64,000 nt of DNA, taken from positions 62,001 to 126,000 of the forward strand of contig CANLDN010000006.1 of NCBI GenBank assembly GCA_947489445.1, written 5' to 3'. How positions within the stretch are numbered: the first letter of the stretch is position 1; each line of letters opens with the position of its first letter. The stretch comes from an uncultured Paracoccaceae bacterium. GTDB taxonomy: Bacteria; Pseudomonadota; Alphaproteobacteria; Rhodobacterales; Rhodobacteraceae. The notes below the pieces were generated by a model. It searched no databases. It was not told the DNA's origin and saw only the letters and a list, made by a program, of their open reading frames with translations. Shown piece by piece: positions 1 to 8,074 of the stretch. Position numbers and translations under genes: made by a program.

Positions 1-774
1 GTTATCGTGAATAAACCGGGCTCTTCGGGGATCACGGGTGCCACAGAGGCCGCAGCGGCGCGCCCGGACGGCAATACCATCATGGTCACTTCTGCTGGAT
101 CATTTCTGCTTACTTCGATGTTGCGCGACACTGATGTGAACCCGTTCGACAGCTTCGATATCATCGCCCAAATTGGCAACTTGACACCGGCGGTCATTGT
201 GCCAGCAAACAGTCCGTTCCAGTCGGTGCAGGACCTTGTCGATGCCGCAAATGCAAACCCCGGCGCGTTGCGGTGGGCACATAATGGGCGTGGTGGATTT
301 CACCAGGTCGCAGGTCAAAGTTTTCTTAATCGCAACGGCCTTGAGGCACAGGACGTTCCGTTCAAAGGTGGTGGTCCGACACGTGCCGCCGTTATCGGCG
401 AACAGGTGGATTTTGCATTTGTCGGCATCCAGCAGGCGGCTGGATTCGAAAATGAACTACGCGTGTTGGCTCTTGTAGCGCCTGAACGCGATCCGATCCG
501 AGGTGACGTGCCCACATTGGCGGAACTTGGGTTTGACTATGTTGCGGTATCTTCGCCAATTGTATTCTTCGCGCCAAAGGGCACCGACCCAGAGATCGTC
601 GCTGGAATGGAGGCCGCGTTGGCCGAAATCACCCAAACGCAGCAATTCGCTGATCTGATGCGTGAGCGCGGGAACGTTCCGGCATTCTTAAGCGGAGCCG
701 AAACAACAGATCGCTTGATGCAGATGCAGGTTGATACTCAGCCGGTGATTGACGCTCTGAAATCGCAGGGCTGA
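1..774 (+). CDS. TctC-family (Bug) periplasmic solute-binding protein, 5' end cut off
   Basis: The frame is open from the first base of the window, so the N-terminus and any signal peptide lie outside it. The remaining 257 residues are the C-terminal part of a Bug/TctC protein: the NKPGSSG segment near the start, the 'KGGGPTRAAVIGEQVDFAF' region and the 'PTLAELGFDY' motif are typical of the family. Such proteins bind carboxylates in the periplasm and deliver them to TctAB. TctB and TctA follow directly in the same direction, which supports the call. The actual carboxylate cannot be deduced. Confidence 0.93.
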   Translation, partial: VIVNKPGSSGITGATEAAAARPDGNTIMVTSAGSFLLTSMLRDTDVNPFDSFDIIAQIGNLTPAVIVPANSPFQSVQDLVDAANANPGALRWAHNGRGGFHQVAGQSFLNRNGLEAQDVPFKGGGPTRAAVIGEQVDFAFVGIQQAAGFENELRVLALVAPERDPIRGDVPTLAELGFDYVAVSSPIVFFAPKGTDPEIVAGMEAALAEITQTQQFADLMRERGNVPAFLSGAETTDRLMQMQVDTQPVIDALKSQG

Positions 775-778
775 TCGA

Positions 779-1249
779 TTGGCTACTGGGTCCTCTCCTG
801 CCCCGTTGGCCGTTGGAGTGGCGCTGATCCTGATCGGGATCGGCGCCACTGCGACCAGTGCCAGTATTGCCCTTGACCAATATGGTCGATGGGGTGCGCG
901 CTTTTTTCCATTGGCGGGGTCTTTGTCGTTGATCGTCCTTGGTCTTGTTGAACTCCGAAGTATGCGCGGCAGCGCGGCATTGAATCGGCGTTATTTGCCA
1001 CTCATTCTGGCACTGTTGTTTTTGTCCGTGGCCTATGTTTGGACCATCTCGGTCTTCGGTTACTTGATCGCCACGGCTATCGCAGCCCCGGCTGCCTTAT
1101 GGCTTTTTGGCATACGCAACCCGGTCGGGCTTGGTGCCGCGGCGGTGTTATGCCCGGCGATTTATCATCTTATCTTCTTCCAGCTCTTGGGCGTCTTTCC
1201 TCCGCTGGGTCGTTGGTTCGATCTTATGGACGTGATTGGGGGATACTGA
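779..1249 (+). CDS. TctB-family small membrane subunit of tripartite tricarboxylate transporter
   Basis: This 156-residue protein has four hydrophobic segments (about residues 8-27, 40-58, 75-95 and 108-145), the usual size and layout of TctB, the small integral membrane subunit. It starts four bases after the TctC stop with a TTG codon (Met-Ala-Thr-Gly); no strong Shine-Dalgarno is visible, so translation may be coupled to the gene before it. TctA begins four bases after its stop. Identity rests on size, hydrophobicity and position between TctC and TctA. Confidence 0.85.
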   Translation: MATGSSPAPLAVGVALILIGIGATATSASIALDQYGRWGARFFPLAGSLSLIVLGLVELRSMRGSAALNRRYLPLILALLFLSVAYVWTISVFGYLIATAIAAPAALWLFGIRNPVGLGAAAVLCPAIYHLIFFQLLGVFPPLGRWFDLMDVIGGY

Positions 1250-1253
1250 GCGC

Positions 1254-2762
1254 ATGGAGATTTTTCCTGCCCTCGCAAGCGTTCTGACAGATCCAATCTT
1301 GTTGGGATGGGTGCTATTGGCTGCCATCGTCGGCATGGTGGTGGGCGCCATCCCAGGTTTGACCGCCTCTGCTGCCATCGCGATGCTGGTGCCGTTGACT
1401 TTCTACATGGAGCCGTTGCCCGCGTTGGCCTTTCTCTATGTGATTGGGAAATCGGGTCGTTATGGCGGGTCTATCGCTGCGATCCTTTTTAACACGCCCG
1501 GCACTGCTGCATCTGCCGCGACGCAAATAGACGGCTATCCGTTGGCCAGGCAAGGCAAGGCCAGCAAGGCGATGAAGGTGGCGACGATCTCATCTGTCAT
1601 CGGCGATTTCACCGGAGAAATCTTATTGATTGTCGGGGTTGCATGGATCGCAATCATCGCTCTGAAATTGGGCCCGCCTGAGCTTTTTGCGGTATATTTC
1701 GCCGCCTTCATCGTCATCGGATCGGTGATCGGAAAATCCGTCACACGGGGGTTGGCCTCGGCCGCATTGGGCGTGCTGGTCGCGATGATCGGTCTGGACC
1801 CTATCAGTTCGACCGAACGGTTCACCTTTGGCAGTTTCGATCTGACCAACGGCATCAGTCTTGTGCCGCTGATGATTGGGATATTCGTTCTGGGCGAGGT
1901 CTTCACTCAGATCGAAGAAAAGCACGTAAAAGTCGAGATGATGCCCGACAGCAAAGATGCGGCACGCAATGGGCTGAGCTTTGCGGAATACCAGCCATGC
2001 CTGCCGCATGTGTTTCGGTCATCCTTTATCGGGGCGTTCATTGGGATGTTGCCTGGGCTTGGCTCAGCCATCGCCGCCTTCGTCGCTTATGGAGAGGGCA
2101 AGCGCCGGGCCAAGAACCCCGAAGAATGGGGTCATGGCGCATTGGAAGGCGTGGCCGCACCAGAGGCCGCCAATAACGCGGTCAGTGGACCGTCCATGGC
2201 GCCGCTTTTGACTTTGGGCATTCCAGGATCGACCATTGGCGCCATCCTAATCGGTGTTTTCCTGATCCATGGCATTCAGATTGGGCCCACACTATTTCTG
2301 ACCAGTCGTGATCTCGTATTCGCCCTCTTTGCCTGCGGCCTTATCGGGATCGTAATGTACGGATTGATCGGCTATTTCGGGGCGGCCTTTGTGGGGCGTT
2401 TCATTACGCGCATTCCCACGAACGTGCTGTACCCTATCATTTTCCTGACCTCCTTTGTTGCGGCATACACGTCGCGTGGAAACCTTTTCGACGTCTATGT
2501 CATGGTTGCAGCAGGCTTCGCTGGCTGGTTGATGCGAAAGCTTGATTTCAACCCAGCGGCCTTCGTAATCTCATTTGTGCTTGCGGGTGGAGCTGAAGAA
2601 ACGTTTCGTCAGGCGCTTTTGTTGTCGGACAACGGGCTGTTGATCTTTGTCCAGCGCCCCATCGCGTTTGGGTTTCTCTTAATTGGTTTGCTGGCCCTGA
2701 TTGCGCGTGTTCGCAGTGTAAAACGGGCAGAACGTCTTCGCACAGAAAGGGGCCTGGGATGA
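1254..2762 (+). CDS. TctA-family large membrane subunit of tripartite tricarboxylate transporter
   Basis: This is a roughly 500-residue polytopic membrane protein with the two glycine-rich TctA signatures: 'GAIPGLTASAAIAMLVP' near residues 25-45 and 'GMLPGLGSAIAAFVAYGEG' near residues 262-282. It forms the transport channel of the tripartite system. I chose the ATG at 1254 over an upstream in-frame TTG because it clears the tctB stop and matches the usual N-terminus (MEIFPALASV). Its stop overlaps the next start in an ATGA, so the CoA-transferase is translationally coupled. Confidence 0.95.
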   Translation: MEIFPALASVLTDPILLGWVLLAAIVGMVVGAIPGLTASAAIAMLVPLTFYMEPLPALAFLYVIGKSGRYGGSIAAILFNTPGTAASAATQIDGYPLARQGKASKAMKVATISSVIGDFTGEILLIVGVAWIAIIALKLGPPELFAVYFAAFIVIGSVIGKSVTRGLASAALGVLVAMIGLDPISSTERFTFGSFDLTNGISLVPLMIGIFVLGEVFTQIEEKHVKVEMMPDSKDAARNGLSFAEYQPCLPHVFRSSFIGAFIGMLPGLGSAIAAFVAYGEGKRRAKNPEEWGHGALEGVAAPEAANNAVSGPSMAPLLTLGIPGSTIGAILIGVFLIHGIQIGPTLFLTSRDLVFALFACGLIGIVMYGLIGYFGAAFVGRFITRIPTNVLYPIIFLTSFVAAYTSRGNLFDVYVMVAAGFAGWLMRKLDFNPAAFVISFVLAGGAEETFRQALLLSDNGLLIFVQRPIAFGFLLIGLLALIARVRSVKRAERLRTERGLG

Positions 2763-3976
2763 CTGCGCCACTTGACGGTATCCGCGTCATTGACTGGACT
2801 CACGTATTGGCCGGGCCCGCGTGTTCCTACTATCTGGGGCTTCTTGGCGCGGAGGTGATCAAGGTCGAAGCGATCGGTCGCGGCGACGCAATGCGGCACC
2901 GCGGTGGGACCGACAATGAACGCGCGGCAACCGGGATGAGCACTGCTTATCTGACGCAGGCGGCCGGAAAGCAGGCGATTGCACTGGATCTGGAAAACAG
3001 CCACGGCCGATCAGTTTTCGACAAATTGCTGAAATCGGCGGATGTGTTGGTTGAAAACCATCGGCCTGAAACACTTGAACGCCTCAAACTTACTGAGGAA
3101 CAAACCCGCAAAATCAATCCACGGCTGATCCATTGCGCAATGACCGGCTATGGCCGGGACAATGACATGTCCGATGCCCCGGCATATGACGTAAACATTC
3201 AGGCGATCAGTGGTCTTATGGCTATGACCGGCACGACTGAAACAGGGCCAACACGCACAGGCGCGCCGATCATTGATTATGCCACGGGTTTGGCTGGTGC
3301 ATTGGCTTGCACATCAGCTCTCCTGCAGCGCCAGTCGACGGGGATTGGTGCGTTTGTGGATGTCGCCATGTTGGAAATCGCGTTCAGCTTGATGAGTTCG
3401 ACGATCACGGATTATCGTCTGACCGGCCATGCCCCAACGCCCCGCGGCAACGCGGCAAATAGTCGGTCGCCATCGTCTGGGGTTTTTGACTGTGCCACAG
3501 GTCAAATCAGCCTCGGGGTGAACGAAGAAAAACAATTCCAAGCTCTGGCGCGGGTACTTAACCGTGCCGCTTGGTTGAAAGATCCAAGATTTGCGTCGGA
3601 CGTCGCACGCAACGTACATGCTGTCGAACTGGGCGCGGCAATGTCCGAAGCGCTAAAGGCAAAATCGGCCTTGGATTGGGAATGCCAACTGATGGCCGCC
3701 GGTGTGCCATGCGCAATGTTGCGACGCTTGCCTGAGGCGCTGGAGTTACCGGCAGCGCGACAACGTGGCTTTGCCACGAGAGGTATTGCAGGATTTGCAG
3801 GTCTGCCTTTCAAGATGGGTGATAATCATGACCGGAAACATGATATGCCACCCCGGAATATAGGCGATGACACATGGTCCATTCTTCGAAGTCTTGGCTA
3901 CAGCCACGATGAAATCGATGAACTACACGCCCGTGGCGGTGTCGCTGGAACCACTGAAAATGCGGAATGTCTCTAG
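2759..3976 (+). CDS. CaiB/BaiF (family III) CoA-transferase
   Basis: The 405-residue protein begins 'LDGIRVIDWTHVLAGPACSYYLGLLGAEVIKVE', shown here only in part, as is characteristic of family III CoA-transferases. The segment 'GAPIIDYATGLAGALA' near residue 172 carries the conserved Asp that forms the acyl-enzyme intermediate in this family. It moves CoA between acyl donors and carboxylates in the cytoplasm. Because it overlaps tctA by four bases, I infer that it activates the carboxylate imported by the TctCBA transporter. Substrate unknown. Confidence 0.93.
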   Translation: MTAPLDGIRVIDWTHVLAGPACSYYLGLLGAEVIKVEAIGRGDAMRHRGGTDNERAATGMSTAYLTQAAGKQAIALDLENSHGRSVFDKLLKSADVLVENHRPETLERLKLTEEQTRKINPRLIHCAMTGYGRDNDMSDAPAYDVNIQAISGLMAMTGTTETGPTRTGAPIIDYATGLAGALACTSALLQRQSTGIGAFVDVAMLEIAFSLMSSTITDYRLTGHAPTPRGNAANSRSPSSGVFDCATGQISLGVNEEKQFQALARVLNRAAWLKDPRFASDVARNVHAVELGAAMSEALKAKSALDWECQLMAAGVPCAMLRRLPEALELPAARQRGFATRGIAGFAGLPFKMGDNHDRKHDMPPRNIGDDTWSILRSLGYSHDEIDELHARGGVAGTTENAECL

Positions 3977-4040
3977 GACAACAGAGTGATCATTTGGCTC
4001 CATTTGGACCTTACCGATGGTTTGCATGTGGCTATGTCAG

Positions 4041-4187
4041 CTATCGCTGATGGGGCATCATTGACCGGTAGATTGGCGTCTGAAGCACGTGATTGATCTG
4101 CTGGGATATGCCCATCAACTCCCAAAACAGACGCTTGACTACCACATGATCAAAGGCGCGATCACTCAACGTTAGTGTACCTCCCAT
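4041..4187 (-). pseudogene. Possible short ORF or remnant of a larger gene
   Basis: The minus strand stays open for about 57 codons between 4211 and 4041 and reads like protein (for example 'RAFDHVVVKRLFWELMG' and 'QQINHVLQTPIYRSMM'). The first ATG is at 4187. A GGGAGG lies ten bases before an internal TTG codon, so a product of about 42 residues is also possible. I do not recognise a family. It could be the degraded 3' end of a regulator gene for the neighbouring transporter. It lies in the otherwise empty 315-base gap between the CoA-transferase and the LacI gene. Confidence 0.25.
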
Positions 4188-4246
4188 CAATGCGCCGAAG
4201 GCGGATGCAAATCATCGTTGATACGACCCGCAAACGAAATCGCTTG

Positions 4247-4262
4247 CCGAAACCGGTTTCGG
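4247..4262. promoter_or_regulatory. Predicted LacI-family operator
   Basis: CCGAAACCGGTTTCGG is a perfect 16-base palindrome centred on a CG step, the classic architecture of LacI-family operators. It lies 30 bases before the ATG of the LacI-family gene, which suggests that the regulator represses its own transcription and that of the co-directional ABC operon behind it. Confidence 0.75.
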
Positions 4263-4292
4263 AACGCAAGCTGAGTCGTGTGGGAGGACAAA

Positions 4293-5357
4293 ATGACTGC
4301 TGGCACGACACAACTACACAAAGATCGCACTGCGATGCGGGTCACGATCAGCGATGTCGCCGATGCCCTCAACCTCACGAAATCCACTGTGTCGCGCGCG
4401 ATGAACGGCTATCCGGATATCGCTGAGGCAACGCAGTTGCGTGTCAAACGCATGGCGCAGGAGATGAACTACCAACCGTTGAGTCATGCGCAAGCGATCA
4501 AGACTGGGCGAACCAGATCGTTGGGCCTTGTCCTGCAGCTGTCAGACCATGATGCGCACCGCCCCTTTTTGGCAGAATTCCTGGCAGGGCTTTCTGAGGG
4601 TGCAAGCATTGAGGGATATACGCTGACGGTGGCGTCTGCCGATAGTGATCAACATGTGATCGAGAGTTTCAGGGCATTACTGCGTGACGGAAAGGCCGAT
4701 GGGTTCATTTTGCCGCGCGCGATGGTGGATGACCCGCGCGTCAAACTATTGCGCGATGCCGATGTGCCATTCGTTTTGTTTGGTAGGCAGCAAAACCCTG
4801 AAGGGTGCAGTTGGTTCGACATTCGTGGCGAGGATGCCATGCGTGACGCGGTGCACCATCTGGCCGCATTGGATCACCAGCGCATCGGTTTTATCAACGG
4901 CGGCACCCGATATGCTTATGCCGGTCTGCGGCTCCAGGGCTATCTGGATGGCATGGCAAGCGACGGTTTGAGCGTGGCCTCTGAATTGATCGTGGAAGAT
5001 GCTCTCACGATGGCCGACGGCGCTTGTGCGGCGAAAAAATTATTGGATGCAAAGCCCCCCCCGACGGCAATCATCTGTGCCACCGATCAGGTCGCATTGG
5101 GTGTTTACCGGGCGGCAACTGAACGCGGACAGGCAATCGGACGAAACCTATCCGTGGTCGGGTATGACGGTATCCAAGAAGGTGCGCAGGCCCAGCCAGC
5201 CCTGACCACGTTCTCTGTGGATAATCGTGTGGCTGGCGTCCGGCTTGCAACACTGCTGATCCGGCGCATTCGCGGGGAACCATCCGAAAATCTACGCGAG
5301 ACTGCCGCCGCTGTGTTTCTGGATCGCGGCTCAACCGGGCCGCCGATGGGCGAGTAA
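4293..5357 (+). CDS. LacI-family transcriptional regulator of the sugar ABC operon
   Basis: The protein has an N-terminal LacI helix-turn-helix ('VTISDVADALNLTKSTVSRA', about residues 16-35) followed by a periplasmic-binding-protein-like effector domain. I chose ATG 4293 because GGGAGG sits five bases before it. The upstream in-frame GTG at 4278 lacks such a site. A perfect 16-base palindrome upstream is its likely operator. The order lacI, binding protein, two permeases, glycosidase, ATPase resembles the rhizobial agl operon, so it is probably the local repressor relieved by the imported glycoside. Length is 354 residues, normal for the family. Confidence 0.93.
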   Translation: MTAGTTQLHKDRTAMRVTISDVADALNLTKSTVSRAMNGYPDIAEATQLRVKRMAQEMNYQPLSHAQAIKTGRTRSLGLVLQLSDHDAHRPFLAEFLAGLSEGASIEGYTLTVASADSDQHVIESFRALLRDGKADGFILPRAMVDDPRVKLLRDADVPFVLFGRQQNPEGCSWFDIRGEDAMRDAVHHLAALDHQRIGFINGGTRYAYAGLRLQGYLDGMASDGLSVASELIVEDALTMADGACAAKKLLDAKPPPTAIICATDQVALGVYRAATERGQAIGRNLSVVGYDGIQEGAQAQPALTTFSVDNRVAGVRLATLLIRRIRGEPSENLRETAAAVFLDRGSTGPPMGE

Positions 5358-5394
5358 CGAAACCAAAAATCTACGTTTCTATGGGAGGAAGAAT

Positions 5395-6747
5395 ATGAAA
5401 ATGACAACCAAAGCGGTCATGCGCACCGGTGTGGCGATGGTGCTCGCGCTATCCGCATCAATGCTACACGCCGAAGAACTGCGGTTCTGGACGACCGAGG
5501 AACAGCCGGAACGTCTGGCCCGGCAACAGGCAATGGCAGCCGATTTCTCTGCCGCAACGGGTCACACGGTCGAGGTCATCCCAGTGTCCGAGAATGATCT
5601 TGGAACACGTGCCACGGCGGCCTTTGCTGCTGGTGATTTACCTGACGTGATTTACCACACGCTACAATATGCGGCCCCATGGGCCGAGGCCGGCATTCTT
5701 GATACGGACGCCGCAACGGATGTTGTTGAATCCTTGGGTGCTGACACTTTTGCACCAGGCGCCCTGGAAATGGCCGCTGCGAATGGCGGCTATGCCTCTG
5801 TACCAGTGGATGGCTGGACCCAGATGCTTGTTTATCGCGCAGATTTGTTTGCGGAAAATGGATTGGAGCCGCCAAATACTTACGCAAACGTCCTCGCGGC
5901 GATTGATGCCCTTCACAATCCGCCAGAGATGTACGGTTTTGTGGCTGCAACCAAGATCGACGAAAACTTCATGAGCCAGGTGTTGGAGCACGTATTCCTC
6001 GCCAACGGTGTGTCGCCGGTTGGCCCCGATGGCGTTCAAGCACTGGATGAAGTGGCCACGATCGAGGTGTTGGAGTTTTACAAAGCCATTGCAGAGGCAT
6101 CCCCACCGGGCGATTTGTACTGGGACCAGTCCCGCACCCTGTATTTCAGCGGCAATGCGGCAATGATCATTTGGTCGCCGTTCATCCTCGATGAATTGGC
6201 AGGGCTACGCGATAGCGCCCCACCAACGATCAACGATGATCCGACAACATCAGAGCTGGCGGCAGCGACAGGCGTCGTCACTAACTTTGCCGGCCCGTCA
6301 AATCCGGATGGCGCGGCATGGGGTGACGTGCGGTATTTCGGTATCACATCCGATGCATCCACAGATGCGGCGATGGAGTTTGTCGAATACTCCATGAGCG
6401 AAGGCTATGGGGCCACGCTGGCCATCGCGCCTGAGGGGAAATTCCCCGTGCGCCGTGGTACCGCTGAAAACCCGACCGAATATGCCGATCTTTGGGCAAC
6501 GCTGGATGTGGGTGTAGATCGTAAGGCACCACTCGGTGACCTCTATGAAGCCGCAATGATCGAAGAGATCGTGGGCGGGCTGGACGTGGCCCAGCGTTGG
6601 GGTGTGGCTGATGGTCAGCTTTCAGCGGCCTCAGCGATCATCAACAGTCAGGTCATCAACCGTCTGGTGCGCGAGTATATCGACGGCGAACGCGATGCCG
6701 CTGCGACCGTAGCCGAACTGAACAGCGCGATCGCTGCTGTTCAGTAG
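5395..6747 (+). CDS. ABC sugar transporter, extracellular solute-binding protein (family 1)
   Basis: This 450-residue protein starts with a signal peptide (Met-Lys, hydrophobic core about residues 12-22, likely cleavage after 'SMLHA') and continues as a family-1 sugar-binding protein ('ELRFWTTEEQPERLARQQ'). It would capture an oligosaccharide or glycoside in the periplasm. A GGGAGG Shine-Dalgarno precedes the ATG, and the gene starts 37 bases after lacI. It is followed by a hairpin and then the permease genes. It resembles AglE-type alpha-glucoside-binding proteins in context; the ligand itself is not certain. Confidence 0.93.
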   Translation: MKMTTKAVMRTGVAMVLALSASMLHAEELRFWTTEEQPERLARQQAMAADFSAATGHTVEVIPVSENDLGTRATAAFAAGDLPDVIYHTLQYAAPWAEAGILDTDAATDVVESLGADTFAPGALEMAAANGGYASVPVDGWTQMLVYRADLFAENGLEPPNTYANVLAAIDALHNPPEMYGFVAATKIDENFMSQVLEHVFLANGVSPVGPDGVQALDEVATIEVLEFYKAIAEASPPGDLYWDQSRTLYFSGNAAMIIWSPFILDELAGLRDSAPPTINDDPTTSELAAATGVVTNFAGPSNPDGAAWGDVRYFGITSDASTDAAMEFVEYSMSEGYGATLAIAPEGKFPVRRGTAENPTEYADLWATLDVGVDRKAPLGDLYEAAMIEEIVGGLDVAQRWGVADGQLSAASAIINSQVINRLVREYIDGERDAAATVAELNSAIAAVQ

Positions 6748-6760
6748 AACCCAACCATCT

Positions 6761-6785
6761 GGGCACCCTCATACTGGGGGTGTCC
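6761..6785 (+). terminator. Hairpin between binding-protein and permease genes
   Basis: GGGCACCC (6761-6768) and GGGTGTCC (6778-6785) form an eight-pair stem with one G-U pair and a nine-base loop. There is no U-tract. Such hairpins after the binding-protein gene commonly stabilise its transcript or attenuate expression of the permeases, so I read it as an attenuator or stabiliser rather than a full terminator. Confidence 0.5.
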
Positions 6786-6829
6786 AGACGTCCTATGCAT
6801 TCAACGCACCGTAGCGGGAGGTTTCCCAG

Positions 6830-8074
6830 ATGGCAGAGAGTCACCCCCCTATCGGAACAGGCCCTTTGGCCAAGCGCGAAGCGCGACTTGCCTGGGGGCT
6901 CTTGTTTCCGACAATTGCGGCAGTGGCCCTTGTGGTCCTGCTCCCGCTGCTCGCGATTTTCTGGATCTCGTTCAAACCGGTGGGGCTTGCGGATCTTCGC
7001 GCACCCGAAGTCGTGCTGCGCGAAGACATACGCGGTGACGACGAAGCCGTGGGCGACGCGGCGACGATCCGCTACCGTCTGCGCAATTCTTCCCAAGACC
7101 AACCCATTACCGGTGTCACCTTTTCCGACGTCATCCCAATGGGCCTTGCGGTGCAGGACCTCGATCCGCGCTGCACCCTTGAGAACCGCGATCTGACTTG
7201 TGATCTGGGCGACTGGGAACCGGGCAACCGTGAAATCCTGACCATCCCGGTCATTGTTGAACAACCTTATCTCGACAATGCTTTGCGTCCGCAGGACAGT
7301 CCGGCCACGACAACGGGCGTTGCGCCCAATGTGCTCACAAACACTACGTTCACGCTCGACAACTTCTCTCGCATATTCAGCGGTGAGGAGTTCGTGGAGG
7401 TCTTGTGGGTCACTTTGTTTTACACTGTCTTCGGCACCATTGGCGCCCTGCTTGTCGGTTTGTTCGCAGCACTGCTTCTTAATAAGGCCTTCAGGGGCCA
7501 GGGCATTCTGCGCGGGCTTTACCTGTTTCCCTATGTGGCGCCTGTGATCGCCGTGGCCTTCGCTTGGCTAATCTTGTTTGACCCCTTCTCGGGATCGGCC
7601 AACGCGCTGCTCATCCAGATGGGTGTGACACCGACAGCGATCAATTTTTTCGGTGAGCGCCCTTTGGCCCTGATCATGGTCACCGTGTTTGAGATTTGGC
7701 GTTACTTCCCGCTGTCGTTCCTGTTCATTCTTGCGCGGATGCAAAGCATCGATACTGATATGTATGAGGCGGCCGACATGGACGGCGCGTCGCCGTTCCA
7801 GCAGTTCTGGTATCTGAGCGTCCCACAGCTTCTGGGCATTCTCAGCGTGTTGTTCCTGCTGCGGTTCATTTGGACATTCAACAAGTTCGACGACATCTTC
7901 CTGCTGACGGGTGGCAATGCAGGAACGCGAACCCTGACGGTGAGCGTCTATGAGCAGGCGTTTGCGATCTCCAACATCGGGGCCGGGGCTGCGGTGGCTG
8001 TGGTCATCTTCGGATGCCTTCTGGCATTCTCGATCTTCTTCCTCAAATACATCAGTCGGGAGGAAGGGCTATGA
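6830..8074 (+). CDS. ABC sugar transporter permease (MalF-like) with periplasmic insert
   Basis: The 414-residue protein has a first membrane helix at about residues 25-48, then roughly 115 residues of soluble sequence, then the canonical permease helices with the EAA-type loop 'MYEAADMDGASPFQQFWYL'. The insert (about residues 55-170) contains a segment ('ATIRYRLRN' ... 'GVTFSDVIPMGL' ... 'LTCDLGDWEPGN') that reads like a DUF11-type immunoglobulin-like fold. MalF also has a periplasmic insert (P2) that contacts its binding protein, so this one may dock the solute-binding protein. GGGAGG precedes the ATG by eight bases. It overlaps the next gene in an ATGA. Confidence 0.93.
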   Translation: MAESHPPIGTGPLAKREARLAWGLLFPTIAAVALVVLLPLLAIFWISFKPVGLADLRAPEVVLREDIRGDDEAVGDAATIRYRLRNSSQDQPITGVTFSDVIPMGLAVQDLDPRCTLENRDLTCDLGDWEPGNREILTIPVIVEQPYLDNALRPQDSPATTTGVAPNVLTNTTFTLDNFSRIFSGEEFVEVLWVTLFYTVFGTIGALLVGLFAALLLNKAFRGQGILRGLYLFPYVAPVIAVAFAWLILFDPFSGSANALLIQMGVTPTAINFFGERPLALIMVTVFEIWRYFPLSFLFILARMQSIDTDMYEAADMDGASPFQQFWYLSVPQLLGILSVLFLLRFIWTFNKFDDIFLLTGGNAGTRTLTVSVYEQAFAISNIGAGAAVAVVIFGCLLAFSIFFLKYISREEGL

